Shown in pieces: positions 9,061-21,058 of a stretch of DNA of 64,000 bases. How positions within the stretch are numbered: the first letter of the stretch is position 1; every line of letters starts with the position of its first letter. Origin of the DNA: Cocos nucifera. Its lineage: Eukaryota > Streptophyta > Magnoliopsida > Arecales > Arecaceae. The translations under genes and the position numbers were made by a program. A model generated the notes under the pieces. It had not been told where the DNA came from, made no database searches, and saw only the letters and a list, made by a program, of their open reading frames with translations. The stretch is taken from the NCBI GenBank assembly GCA_006176705.1, contig QRFJ01001929.1, positions 286,546 through 350,545 of the forward strand. Reading direction: 5' to 3'.

Positions 9061-11877
9061 GATTCTGTCTTAACTATCATCTGCCTTGACTATCATCATC
9101 GAGAAGTGTAAGGGATAGAACATCAAATTGGATTGTCCTTAAACTTTGACAGGCATATAATAGCAAAGGCATCAAGCCTAAGTCAAAAGTGAAGTGAACA
9201 CCTTGAGGGTATCCCAATCAATCTTATACTCATGCTTGCATAAATATATTAATCAAAAATAATAAAATAGCATAGCCTTTGTATTTTTTGTGTGCGTATA
9301 ATAACTTTATATACTTCTATTAATGACTTAGGTATAATTATCATCGCCATTCGGCTATCCTTTTAGGTTGATAATCTTCAAAATTGGCTAGCTTGGAAAA
9401 ATCAGACTATATCATTGAAAGTAGAATTGCTCGATGTCCCAACGTTTTTAGTAGGAACAAGACTAAAAAGCTATGAGAGACCTTGAGTGGAGTCCATTTC
9501 TATAATAAGACACTTATATTGGTCTACTGGTCAAAATTTAGTAGAATATCTCCTAATGGAATGATAATAATATATAATATTATTTATTATTTATACTTTT
9601 AAATTGAATTCATTACTTCATCGATCCTTCATCAAATTATTGTCTAATTAAAAAAACCAATACTATCCATGGTCCATATGAGGATCTCTAAATACACATG
9701 TAATTAAGTATCATATCAAGCTGGCCCTTATGTAATCATGTTGCCCCTAATATATGTCTTAGATATATGTACCATCTAAAAAATGTATGGTGGCTTCTGT
9801 TGACGTGGTTGTCCATAGCCTTTTTTATGGCAATGAGTTGCATTGTAGGATGATAGTATTGTTGGCTTCCATCTATTATCACTAAGAGATCACGAGCTTC
9901 AATAGTAAAGACTTATGGAGCATAGGTTCGCCAACGTCACCAATAATGTTCTATAAAGCATTATGACTTATAATTTTAAGTGCCAATCTAATACTGATTA
10001 AATTACAAATTTCTTGCTTGATCTAATGCAATACCATCTTTATTAGTAGGATTTCCACCTTGCCTTGGCTTGTATAGCTTGAAGACTCCATACAATAGTC
10101 TTTGGCCTCTTCCTCTTGATAGACTGCAATTTGAGCGATTGATGACTTAAAGGCTTTAGGCATTCTTGTGCCATAAAAATTGATTGCGCTACCATAAAAA
10201 TAGGATTAGCTAATTCCACCACAATCTGTTATGGAATATATTGTAGTGTATCATACTGACTTTCAATGACAGAAACAAGTCTATTGATCTATGTCGAAGA
10301 AGCTACATATGCTTCAAGAGTGGCTCAAGTATTATAATCACTTTAGCTATAGCTACTTCCTTAATTATCTTTGATAGTTGTATGATGGTTATTACATAGT
10401 TATACCACTAGAATAGCATGAAGATGACTATGTAGGATCTCAATAGAGATAATATGATGATGACTATATGGTATCCCACTAAGCATATTAGAAAGCTTGT
10501 TGCTGCCTTTCTGTCATATTCTGGACAAACTAGGGAACTCGAAATTCCTGAAGAACTTGGTTAGTCAAGGTAGAAGATGCACCACTAAGCTGGCCTAGGT
10601 GAAACTTGGATGTGTGCATGGATGTGCTACTAGCATTTAGTCGAAAAGATGTGGGTTGAAGGTATAATCGAGAGTAGCTAGTATAGATACAGATGTCTTC
10701 AACTTCAAGGATTCACAATTATCACACCATTATTTGAAGAAGATGGAATTACATAGGGGTGTAGTCCTAGACTACGATAAAAAATATATAGCACTAGATT
10801 ACAATAGATAATTTATGTTACATTTACCCTCAGGAAAAAAGATTAAGATAAAGAAAAAGATATAGATAAATTGATGGATTGATTATCGAAGAGCCACTTG
10901 TAGAGTATAATTCTACTTATTTATACTAGTACATAATAACTGCCCTCAAACACAGTGACTATTTACTTTGATAATTGCTTTCCTTATTTGGTCTAACTCC
11001 TAGTAGTTCTAATAATTGCTACCAATCATTCTCCCACTACTCTTGTACACAACTTGATTATTCCATAACTGCTAGATCGATTTATCAACTTTTAATTTAT
11101 CTTAACTTAGCTTGTGTTAATTATCTCCTCTCATTCAACTCATAATATGATCCTATATTTTTAGAAATTTAGGATTGATATAATTGTCTCAATCTTCTAC
11201 CAACCATCTATCATGGCCAATACTTGATCTTTTAGTATGCTTATGCATATCATGATCGAACTCTATTTGTTCATCCTGAGTCTTCATCTCTGGTATGATT
11301 TTCACAATCAAACTCTATTTAGATTTAACAAAAGTCATGTGATTCTCCTTTGCTTTGATTCTTTTAAATATGATCTACGTGGCACTTGCTTTTGAATATT
11401 AGCTCGATTATTCATATATGATGTAGACAGTAAAGTATGCCTCTTCTCTATAAAGAGACCATGTATCTCTTTTTTCGATGCTCATCCTCCTTCCTCTTAC
11501 TAATCTCATGCCATCCTTTGATCTTTTTTTACTTTTTGTGGAGCAAAACTAAGTATTAATAAGGATAGCTTGTTTGTTTTGATCTACCAATTTTTGATTA
11601 ATTTGCTGAATTGGAATACCATCATAAATGAGACATTACTACAAATAGCTTGCATTGCCAAATTGAAGTATTGTTGCCAAATGCTTGTTGTTTGGTTTTG
11701 GACTTCTAAATTGATAAGCCAATATTTTGTTAGATGGCCTTCAGCTAATCCCATTCTCTTATTCTTTTTGGGCTAGTTTGAGTGAGTTGTCTTATATTTT
11801 TGCTCCTATTTATTGTGTTCACACTTAAGTGCTATACCCAATTTATCTCCACTATAATTGATAATTAAAGCTTCGAT
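9061..11877. other. AT-rich intergenic DNA
   Basis: No supported gene. 11543-11755 is a copy of the dispersed repeat seen at 1206-1311 plus 7740-7840. The rest has short open frames only and no recognisable domain. Confidence 0.5.
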
Positions 11878-12083
11878 ATGCTAACAAAGGCAAAATACAT
11901 TAGTCTAATTTAGAAAAGAAGTGAATGCCTCGGAAGTATCTATTTACTTGCTTTGTATTCATGTCTATGTAACTATATCAATGCTAACAAAGGCAAAATA
12001 CATTAGTCTAATTTAGAAAAGAAGTGAATGCCTCGGAAGTATCTATTTACTTGCTTTGTATTCATGTCTATGTAACTATATCA
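11878..12083. repeat. Perfect 103-bp tandem duplication
   Basis: 11878-11980 and 11981-12083 are identical by eye (atgctaacaaaggcaaaata ... aactatatca). With no differences the duplication is recent, or an assembly artefact. Confidence 0.92.
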
Positions 12084-12640
12084 ATAAAAAATAATTGAAA
12101 AACATGGTCGTATGACCATTTTTTTTTTTTTACATTTCTTTCTCGATATAATCTATCCACTGATAATATTTTTTAATATTTAACTTATCTTTTGATAGAT
12201 CAGTTTAATGATCTTCAATGCTTGATTAGAAGGGTCAAATTGGATCCTTAAAATAGAGTTGATAGGCGTGCAAAAAGAATATTAAAAATATTTAAAAATT
12301 ATAAAAAACTTATAAAATAGAATTCAATATAGTAGAGCATTACCATCATTACCAGGCTATTGGTCAAAATTTTAACAGAATTTTTAACTAAATAATATAT
12401 ATGATACTACCATTTATCTGCTTTTAGACTAAGCTTATTACTTTTTCGATCTTAGTGATTTTTTATATAGTATCAAGATTCATAATATGCATTCATGTAA
12501 GAATCTTTGTTCATTTGTGATATCAAATACTAGATCTAATGCATCACATCTATTTATTAGCTCTTGAGTCGTATTTTTAACTTGCATTGTGCTTGTCTTT
12601 TTACAAAATGCTTCTTGGGTATGTACCTATATCATATATA
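12084..12640. other. AT-rich upstream DNA
   Basis: No gene is seen. It contains a T-run near 12119-12131 and A/T-rich sequence leading into the promoter region of the host gene. Confidence 0.4.
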
Positions 12641-13032
12641 CTAATATATATATATATATATGGGCGTTGACGCGTCGGGACTGGTCCAAAAAATTTATTA
12701 AAAAAAAAAAATCGGAGGGACGGGGAGACCAAGAGGGACCACGAATAAAAAGACGGCGCTCCGGCCGTTCCATCCTTAGCTTCGAAGCAAGCCGGCCCCA
12801 GAAACGTTGATTTACCATAAAACCCCTACGGCTTCCGAAATTTACCTCGCATGGCCTCTTCTCTCGCCTGCCATAAACCACGACCATTTGTAATTATCGC
12901 CTCCATCTGGGCATTCATCGACCCATCCGAAAAATTCCACCAAGAAAGGAAATAAAAGAGAAAAAACAAGAAGACTTCCCAGCCAGATCGAGAGATCGAG
13001 ATCTGGGAAACTTGGAGCCTTCGGCGGCGACG
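12641..13032 (+). promoter_or_regulatory. Putative core promoter and 5' UTR of the 7TM gene
   Basis: A (TA)n run at about 12643-12661 marks an abrupt switch from AT-rich to GC-richer DNA and could act as a TATA element. Downstream come GC-rich sequence, short A-runs and a purine-rich leader (gagagatcgagatctggg near 12990). The start site itself cannot be read. The ATG at 13033 has a favourable context (A at -3, G at +4). Confidence 0.4.
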
Positions 13033-14379
13033 ATGGCCCTCCTCCGCCTGGTCCTCCTCCTCGGGGTGGCGCTTCTGGCCTCCTTCCGGCCGTCGGCAGC
13101 GGAGATCCGGGTGACGAGGGTCCAATCCGACGGGCGGAGCATCATCCCCTTCGATGAGTTCGGCTTCACCCACAACGGCGTCCTAGAGCTCAACGTCTAC
13201 GGGATCTCCCTCTCCGACTCCGCGAACCTCAACCTCGCCCAGCTTGGCTTCTTCCTCTCCACCCGCGACGCCTGGATCCACGTCCTCCAGCAGCTCCAGG
13301 GGCACGAAATCACCTGCCCCCTCGACTCCTCAGTTGTCAGGCGCGTCTACTCCTTGGACCGACTCAATAATCCCAACCCCAACCCCAGCGGCCTCTCCAT
13401 CCCCCGCTCCACCTTCTTCCACACCGTCTACTCCCAATTCGACCCCGGCCAGTACACCCTCGTCTTCGCCAACTGCCTCCCCGGCCTCCGCATCTCCATG
13501 ACCGTCCGTTCCACCATGTACAACCTGGACCCCCGCACCGGCCGCCGCGCCTACCTCTCCGTCGGCGCCGCCGCTCTCCCCCTCATCTACTTCCTCTTTT
13601 TCCTCGCCTACGCCGCCCTCGCCGCCGTCTGGGTGGCCGTCCTCCTCCGCAAGCGCTTCGCCGCCTTCCGCATCCACTACTTCATGCTCGCCGTCGTCGT
13701 CCTCAAGGCCCTCAACCTCCTCTGCGAGGCCGAGGACAAGTCCTACATCGAGCGCACCGGCAGCGCCCACGGCTGGGACGTCCTCTTCTACATCTTTAGC
13801 TTCCTCAAGGGCATCTCTCTCTTCACCCTTATCGTCCTGATCGGCACCGGCTGGTCCTTCCTCAAGCCCTACCTCCAGGACCGCGACAAGAAGGTCCTCA
13901 TGGTGGTCATCCCTCTCCAGGTCGTCGCCAACATCGCCCAGGTGGCCATCGACGAGTCCAGCCCCTACGCCCGCGACTGGGTCAACTGGAAGCAGGTCTT
14001 CCTCCTCGTCGATGTCGTCTGCTGCTGCGCCGTCCTCTTCCCCATCGTCTGGTCCATCAAGAACCTCCGCGAGGCCGCCCGGACTGACGGCAAGGCCGCC
14101 GTCAACCTCATGAAGCTCACCCTCTTCCGCCAGTACTACGTCGTTGTCATCTGCTACATCTACTTCACCCGTGTCGTTGTGTACGCCCTCGTCACCATCA
14201 CCTCCTACCGCTACTTCTGGACCAGTGTTGTCGCCGGGGAGCTTGCCACTCTCGCCTTCTACATCTTCACCGGCTACAAGTTCAAGCCAGAAGTGCACAA
14301 CCCCTACTTTGTGATCGACGATGAGGAAGAGGAGGCCGCTGCTGAGGCTCTCAAGCTTGATGATGAGTTTGAGTTGTGA
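13033..14379 (+). CDS. GPR107/108-like seven-transmembrane protein (lung 7TM receptor family; cf. Arabidopsis CAND6/CAND7)
   Basis: A 448-residue protein from one uninterrupted exon. ATG 13033 is chosen because it follows an A at -3 and starts a clean signal peptide; upstream in-frame codons lack an ATG. Residues 1-23 are a hydrophobic signal peptide (LLRLVLLLGVALLAS, likely cut near SAA-E). Residues 24-175 form a luminal domain with only two Cys, C95 and C148, a likely disulphide. Seven membrane spans follow at about 178-205, 214-231, 249-271, 287-305, 320-340, 366-387 and 394-414, then an acidic cytosolic tail (428-448, DDEEEE run). Length and order fit the lung seven-transmembrane receptor family. 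Plant members were proposed as candidate G-protein-coupled receptors, while animal GPR107/108 are mainly Golgi and endosomal trafficking proteins; which role applies here is not shown. Third codon positions are almost all G or C, as in many monocot genes. No stop, frameshift or TE insertion is seen. Confidence 0.93.
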   Translation: MALLRLVLLLGVALLASFRPSAAEIRVTRVQSDGRSIIPFDEFGFTHNGVLELNVYGISLSDSANLNLAQLGFFLSTRDAWIHVLQQLQGHEITCPLDSSVVRRVYSLDRLNNPNPNPSGLSIPRSTFFHTVYSQFDPGQYTLVFANCLPGLRISMTVRSTMYNLDPRTGRRAYLSVGAAALPLIYFLFFLAYAALAAVWVAVLLRKRFAAFRIHYFMLAVVVLKALNLLCEAEDKSYIERTGSAHGWDVLFYIFSFLKGISLFTLIVLIGTGWSFLKPYLQDRDKKVLMVVIPLQVVANIAQVAIDESSPYARDWVNWKQVFLLVDVVCCCAVLFPIVWSIKNLREAARTDGKAAVNLMKLTLFRQYYVVVICYIYFTRVVVYALVTITSYRYFWTSVVAGELATLAFYIFTGYKFKPEVHNPYFVIDDEEEEAAAEALKLDDEFEL

Positions 14380-14700
14380 TGCAGATGCTGGATCAAGAAA
14401 TGGGCTTAATTTTGAGCAAAGGTGATGACCCTGTGTACAATGCCCAGAACAATTGGAGGATAGAGGTGGGATCTAGTATTTCTTATCATCTTCTCTTTCC
14501 ATTTTTGTTTCTCTTTTCTGGTCTTACTGTAACTGGGATTCTCGAATTGATATCATAAGAAGCTTGGAGCTCTAGTTTATCTTCACACTGTACGTTTACT
14601 TATGTACTATGGATTTTAATTGATGCTGCTTGTACCTACATAGTTTGCATAAAATATATTATGGTTCATTGCGATGCTCTATGGTTGTGCATTTGTGCTG
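14380..14700 (+). other. Probable 3' UTR
   Basis: AT-rich sequence directly after the TGA. A TGTA-type far-upstream element (cttgtacctac, about 14629) and ataaaata (about 14649) are candidate polyadenylation signals. The exact end is not determinable. Confidence 0.35.
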
Positions 14701-15773
14701 TTAGAGAATTCGGCTGTCCTTTTATCGTTTCTTCAAGTTATTGGCGAAAGGGGATTCTAATTCTTTCATATGCTGGCTCTTTTTACTGTATATTATTGAA
14801 TTAGATTTTCCAATGTGGCTACAAATCTCAGTTGAAATGGTATGACATGGTGCTCAAGATTTTAACAATGTTAAAGAGCTGGCCTGGAATCTCATGGAAA
14901 CATAAGTTTATCATTTTCTTTCTAATCTACTGCTGCATTGGCAGATTAACCCTGGTAAATTCGTATGCTTATTTTTATAAGCTTCTGCTATGTGATCAGA
15001 TATGCTTCATGTTTCTTTTACGGAGGAAACTAATTTTGAAAAAAATCAATAATGATTTTTCAGCTTAAATCAAAGTTCTGTTTTTTGATTGTTAAGGTTT
15101 ATAGGAAGTCATACATTTGGTTGTTTCGATATTTGAACTGTGAAGGAGGGTTTGGGGTGAAAATGTGGAAGAGGTATATAGGATTTTCCTTGCAAATGGA
15201 GAATTGTTGCTGGGGAATTTAAGGTTGGTGGTGTTTAAAGGAAGACAATATTAAATAGTTGATTTGACCCACTTATTTTTAAGCTGGTTTCAAAATTTCT
15301 TTAAGCATCACTGTTAGTTGATATTATGCTATGCTCCTTTTGACCAAGGGAATACAAAGGCTGATATGGTTGAAGACATTGTGGTGTATGATGATGCTAT
15401 CTATGTAATGTTGATGGTGGCAAATTTTGTGAATACAATTATTGAATGAACAGAGAATTGGAAGCCATAGCTCTCTATAGATTGGATTGTATGAAAAAAA
15501 TGGAAAAAAAAAGGAAATTTGTGGTTGATGGTTAGTTTTATGAGGATAGAGTGTATAAAAAAAATTTGGACCACTTAAACTTTCCTAAACTTCAGTGGAA
15601 GGAAACTGGAGGAGACTTGGAATAAAGACCTTGAAAAAGGATACAATTCAAATAAGGATCGTTTCAAGATTCTTTCAAGCTGTTGTTGTAGGATGAAATT
15701 TGGAGGAATGCTAGGGTGCCATGCCCTAGCTTTGCATGCCCCTATGTGTTGCCCTATCAATAATGACTGCCAA
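14701..15773. other. AT-rich intergenic DNA
   Basis: No gene is seen. 15400-15720 is loosely similar to 19700-20000 (both carry ggttgatggttagt and a similar run of motifs), so it is probably a diverged dispersed repeat. Confidence 0.4.
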
Positions 15774-16388
15774 GGGTACGTTTGGTTAGGATTAATCTGG
15801 TATGGAAAAATAAATTTCATATCAGATTACCATATTTGGTATGAAAAATGAAAGAGAGAGATGGCAAAAAAATTGATGGGTCTCATGTTTATTTTTCGGA
15901 GAAAGAAGGTGAAAACAAGACTATTGGGAGTTGGTGTTTGATAAATTTTCTCATAGTGGTAATCTATATTTGACAAAAATACCGCCAATGTAATCATTGA
16001 ATTTGTTTTGTTGTCTTCCCAAATTCATTCAATAAAGAGCTTTTGCAAAAAGAATTAAGATGCAGATGATATTATACAAAGGGTAGTGTGATTATAATTA
16101 TTATATAAAATTGATTAAAGATGACAATGCTATCTTAATATTAAAAAAATATTTTATGTTGATGGTCATATTTGTAAATTTGGAAATGTTCCTATATAGG
16201 ATTACCTCCAATCAAATGTAGTAATTTTTTCCAATGTCATTTTTTAGAGTAATTTTTCTACCAACCAAATGTAGTAAAAATTATTTTCTTTTGAAATCAA
16301 TTTTCCAGATAAATGATTCCCAAGAATCGTTAGCTTATCCCGTGATCTGACATACCGTGATCTGACATACCCCAACCAAATGGACTCC
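15774..16388. mobile_element. MITE-like element with terminal inverted repeats
   Basis: The left end gggtacgtttggttagg is an imperfect inverted match to the right end (ccccaaccaaatggactcc), over about 17-30 bp. The interior is AT-rich and non-coding. A 15-bp direct repeat, cgtgatctgacatac, occurs twice at 16341-16370. Ends with a GTTTGGTT core are common in plant MITEs. A clear target duplication was not found, so the superfamily is left open. Confidence 0.5.
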
Positions 16389-19300
16389 AGGTGAAATCAC
16401 CAAGTCTAGTTTTGTTGATAGCTCAAATCCCCATATTGTCTTGCATCTTGTAGAACAGATCTGAATGCCCTAATTCCTGTCTTGTTTGCTAACAGTCGAG
16501 CTTTCTCCCTAGTTCTAGCCCAAGCTTCTTCTGACCAGTTCCATCTAGAGCAATAAATATGCTTTCTTCTCTGTACCTCACACCTTTAATTCCCACAATC
16601 CTTCAAGTTTCTTTGAGAAGGCAAAACCCAAGATCAACTTCAAGGTGAAGGCAGCTGAATCTGAGGCCAAGTTCTTTGGATATGCAAGCATGAGAAATTT
16701 AACCTCTGCAAATTAATCATCCTTGAGGACAGCTTCTTCAAACATTTGGCCCAATGGAGGTGTTCTGGGCATGTAATATGGTGGTTGAGGCATGCATCAC
16801 ATGCCGTCAACATTTGTGTAGGCAGATCTTGCATAGCAATCATGGCACTATGGCAAATTGATTATACTCATGCTCTAAGTGTGTCTCATCCTTGCATTAG
16901 ATTTTGGATTTGTTAGGTGTGAGGCAAAGGAACTTGCAGTTATTAGCAAGTTGTAGATCAAATGTTGGGACCTAATGGTGGAAATATTCAGTAGAAATTT
17001 TGTTGGGTGTAGTATATCATCACATGTGGGATTTTCATTTTTTTTCATTTTTTTTTAAATTTTTGTGGTTTTGGGGGGGGGGGGTGGTGGTGGTGGTGGG
17101 GCGCTCTCATGTCCTTTTCTCGCGGAGTTAATCTATCTTGCAGACAAGTTGGCAAGTGAACTAACTTTTTGATAGGGTGCTTGGGGCAAAGGTATTTATA
17201 ATATGAAATTTCATCTTGAGTAGAAAGTCATAGCAATTACGATGTTCTTTCACCTAAAGGATCATTTCTTTACTCTATTACTATTTTATATAATGCATGA
17301 AGAATCTATTGGAAAATGTCAGAATAATATTGTAGGTTATTTATTTATTTATTTGTGAGGGAGATGAAGAGAAGGAATTTGTATAGAATTTGTGTTTTTC
17401 TTGGTGTGGATTGATGCAAGATGTTGGATGGTTGTCAATGATACTGTAGAAGTTAAGTTTAACATGCTTAACTATTGCAAATTTGTGCATAGGTTTAAAA
17501 ATAGCATGTTTTTGCGAAAAGAATATTTTCTTTTATAAAACTATAAAAAAATGTATATAGCATTTGCCTTTGACTACGAAATTGATGAGGGTATAAGAAC
17601 ACCCGCACAATGATTAGGACATGGCTGTGTAAAGGAGCTGATTTTCTTTGTCTTAGTTTCTTGTTTTCGGCAAAATTTAATTGATAACAAAGTTCTATAA
17701 TTTGATGTTACATTAATGAATTTTGCTAGATTTTTCTCTTTTTTAGAATTCAAAATTAGTTAAATTTTAATGGCTAAGAACGGAGCTCTTGCCCCAAAAT
17801 GCATTTGTTCTAATTATGGACCTCCAATATTTTATCCTGTACAGTAATTGAGGAAAAATGTTATCTTTTTTTTTTTTTATTTCTTTGTTTTTATGTAAAG
17901 TATTGAGCAGGTGGTGCTTTTGGCCCTAGATGCCTAGTTTGATTAGAGAATCATGGACACTTATAGTATGCGCTGATTTTTGAAGTTTTGTTATTGAAAA
18001 AAAAATTTGGTGCTTAGTTCTTTAGTATTTTACATAATTGTTTGAGAATTGTTCCTTTTGCCCCCTGTTCTTAATTTGTGTTCTTTGGGCTTGATAGCAG
18101 AAGGCTTGCATTCTATTTTAATAGAATGTTCCAATTTTTCTTGGATATCTCATTTGTGTGATTTAAAAATGAAAGGTTGGGGCTTGTGTGGGGATCACAT
18201 ATTATCAGTTTATTGTTAGAATAGGTTAGAGCTCATTGTCCATTGTAGATTGGTCTAATAGTTCTTTGTACAATGATGCACTTTGTGTACATTGACATTG
18301 ACATTTGATAGTATGACCTGAGGAGGATGAGATGGGGGCCTGGACATTTGCTATTGACATTGTGTAGACTATCTCAGGATTTGCATTTATTTGAACATCA
18401 CTAGAGTATTCTTCTTTTATTCCTCTCTCTCTCTGTCTTTTTTTTTTTTTTTTTGGGTGCAACCAATAATTAGTAAATATAAAGGCTTTTCAGGATCCTT
18501 TTTGGCATGGATACTAATTCTTGATATTTTGGCCTATAGCTGGCTGAAACATAGATCATGTTCGGACAATTAAACCAATAAGATTTTAACTGCTATGCAT
18601 TTGGTTATTTGGAGGATGGATTGTTATATGAATTGTCAAGTAGGTGGGAGTGAGATGTGAAGATATTTTTAGAGCTTCGCCATACATATGGTTCAAGGAT
18701 TGTTAGTGAGTCCTTTGGAGCAAGTAGTGTGTAAAGAGAGATGCTACCAAAATAGTAGTTATCCCTTTAGATTTCTACATTGTGGTCAGTGATGGTTGAG
18801 TTGGCCAACTTATGTTTAACAAGCTTCTTTAGACGTAACTTGTAGTTGGCATTGCTTTTGTAAACCCATGATGTGTAAGAAAGTAGATGCTGATGATTGA
18901 AGAGGTTGTGGCAAAGATTCAAATCCTGAGGGGATGGGGCTGTTCTGGTTTGCCATGAAATGGGATGTGCTACATCCTGCTCCATCTCAAGTCTAGGAAT
19001 GATGGGATGCTCTGGGACTCGGTACTTGGGATGGCGGCACGTCCTGTCCAGACACATAAGATAGTTTGAAAGACCAACACTGGGATGGTAGCATACCCTA
19101 CCATCCCATCGAGTCCTAAACCCTTGTGTTCATGGTGATGCTATTTTTTTTGGGCTGTCACTAGTACTTGTAGACCTCTACTTGATTGACACCTGATTGG
19201 ATGGTATCGGTTCAAAAATTGATCCATGGAATTTTTTGGAAAAGTTTGCCATCGTGGACTTGGCTTGACCCAATCGTATATTATGTTAGGGTATGGTCCA

Positions 19301-20900
19301 AGTTTTATGATCTCAATTGGATCTGATGATTTACTTAGTATATAATATATCGTTTACCTTCCTTACAAATCTTATACAACTTATTAACTATATCTTAAGG
19401 CTAAGCATGAATAGTTATGAGTGCACAAAAGGAATTAAGCTTTCCAAATGATAATACCTGCTTGAGACTCCGACTTGGTCTGAGATCTCTACTCAATCCA
19501 ACTTGAACTTGGATTCAATCCATACCTAGTCCAACTTGAACTTGTACCTACTTGATCCAATGTCTATTGATCCTGCCCACCTTGGACCTACCTAATTCTT
19601 GGATGGGTTAGGATCTAGGTTAGAAAGTAGGTTCGATAACCCCAACAAGTCGGGTCTAGGTTAGGAGGTATTGGACCGTACTTGACCTAATAACACCTTT
19701 AATTTGTTTCGTATGGATGGTGGCAACTTTGTGAGGACAAATTTGTGGATGGTAGACAATTGGAACACAAAGTTTTCTAAAAGTTCACAACTTTGATGAG
19801 AAAATGGGAACAAAATTGAAATGGTAAATGTAAATGAACTTGAGGTTGATGGTTAGTCTTTTGAGGACAAGGATGGGGTGCCCAAACATTTGGATTTCTT
19901 AGCCTAGTTGTAATCTCAGGGTATTATGTTCCAAGGGAACTTGAAGAGAATTGGAATGAGCATCTTTCAAGGGATATGATTGAAGAAATTGATGCATTAT
20001 GATAAGTGAAGATGAAAGAGCTCTTTGGCTGCATTGGTTCCTTTATTCAATGGCCAAAATTACTGTTATTGGAGATAATTGTGTTGAGGATGTTAGAACA
20101 ATATATTGCTAAGTGAAGGAGTGAATGGGGGTGTCATGATTCCATGCTGAAATTAATGATTGGGAATTTGCCTGAGAGATGAAATTGTTTTTGCTAGAAA
20201 TAGGTTAATTAATTTTGACTCCATGACTTTAAAGAATGCATTAATGCCCAGAAGCACATGGTATGGGAGTCTATAGTTGCACATGGAACTTGGGAAGGCT
20301 TTTGGCATGGTAAACCTGAATCACCTATTTGTATGGTATATTAATTTTGGGAGGATGGATTTTATTGATAGAAGTTATGTTACTTTTCAATTTTTCTTAG
20401 TATATATCTGAGCTAGCAATCTATATTGATGCCTATGGCTGCAGAAAATGATATCGGGGTTCTTTGAGAGTTCTGCACAAAGAATCCATATAACACAAAT
20501 AGTACACATTCCATTTAATTGCTTTGACTAGGGGTAGAAATATTACTTATATATGCCGGTAGAGGAGCAGAGATAATCACTCTTGTAAATTATGCATATA
20601 ATTTTTTTTTGAGTTTTTGTTAGTTTTGATTTAATGCCTCATTTTAGTTTCAGGTTCTGTTTTGATGCGATGTCATGATAGGAATAAAAATGGTTGTTGT
20701 TTGGTTAGAGGGTGGAGCTGGCCTCATTGCATGCAAGGTCGGAAATATATGAATCTCAAACATTTTAGGGAATTGGTAGGTCTTTGGAACATGTTCAGGG
20801 CCTAATGATCAAAAGATTTGAAGGGAAAACCTCAGAGTGGTTAAGTGGGCTTTGTCCTTCGATGGAAAAAGTGTTTGCTAATCTTTTTATTCAAACTATG
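16389..20900. other. AT-rich intergenic DNA
   Basis: No supported gene. It holds a G13 run followed by (GGT)n at about 17074-17100, a (CT)n/T-run at 18425-18455, and a possible diverged dispersed repeat at 19700-20000. A short open stretch at 16575-16700 with a transit-peptide-like flavour is discussed in the findings. Confidence 0.4.
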
Positions 20901-21058
20901 ATCTCCAATTTCACTTTGTATTCCTTTTCCTAAATTTCTGTCGTGTTTAAGTTGAATCTGTTGAGTGACTCAGACTATAATCTCCAATTTCATTTGGTAT
21001 TTCTTTTCCTAAATTTCTGTCATGTTTAAGTTGAGTCTGTTGAGTGAGAGCTAAAAGG
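20901..21058. repeat. 79-bp imperfect tandem duplication
   Basis: Atctccaatttcac starts at 20901 and again at 20980. The two units run through cctaaatttctg and gttgagtga with a handful of differences. Confidence 0.8.

Noticed and set aside
12826..13193. Minus-strand open frames of 115 and 92 codons over the gene start
   Set aside because: They overlap the 5' UTR and signal-peptide codons of the real gene and show no domain.
13330..14298. 322-codon open frame antisense to the 7TM gene
   Set aside because: It mirrors the sense codons of a GC3-saturated gene, its product is a low-complexity Gly/Asp/Glu/Val-rich string, and no domain is seen.
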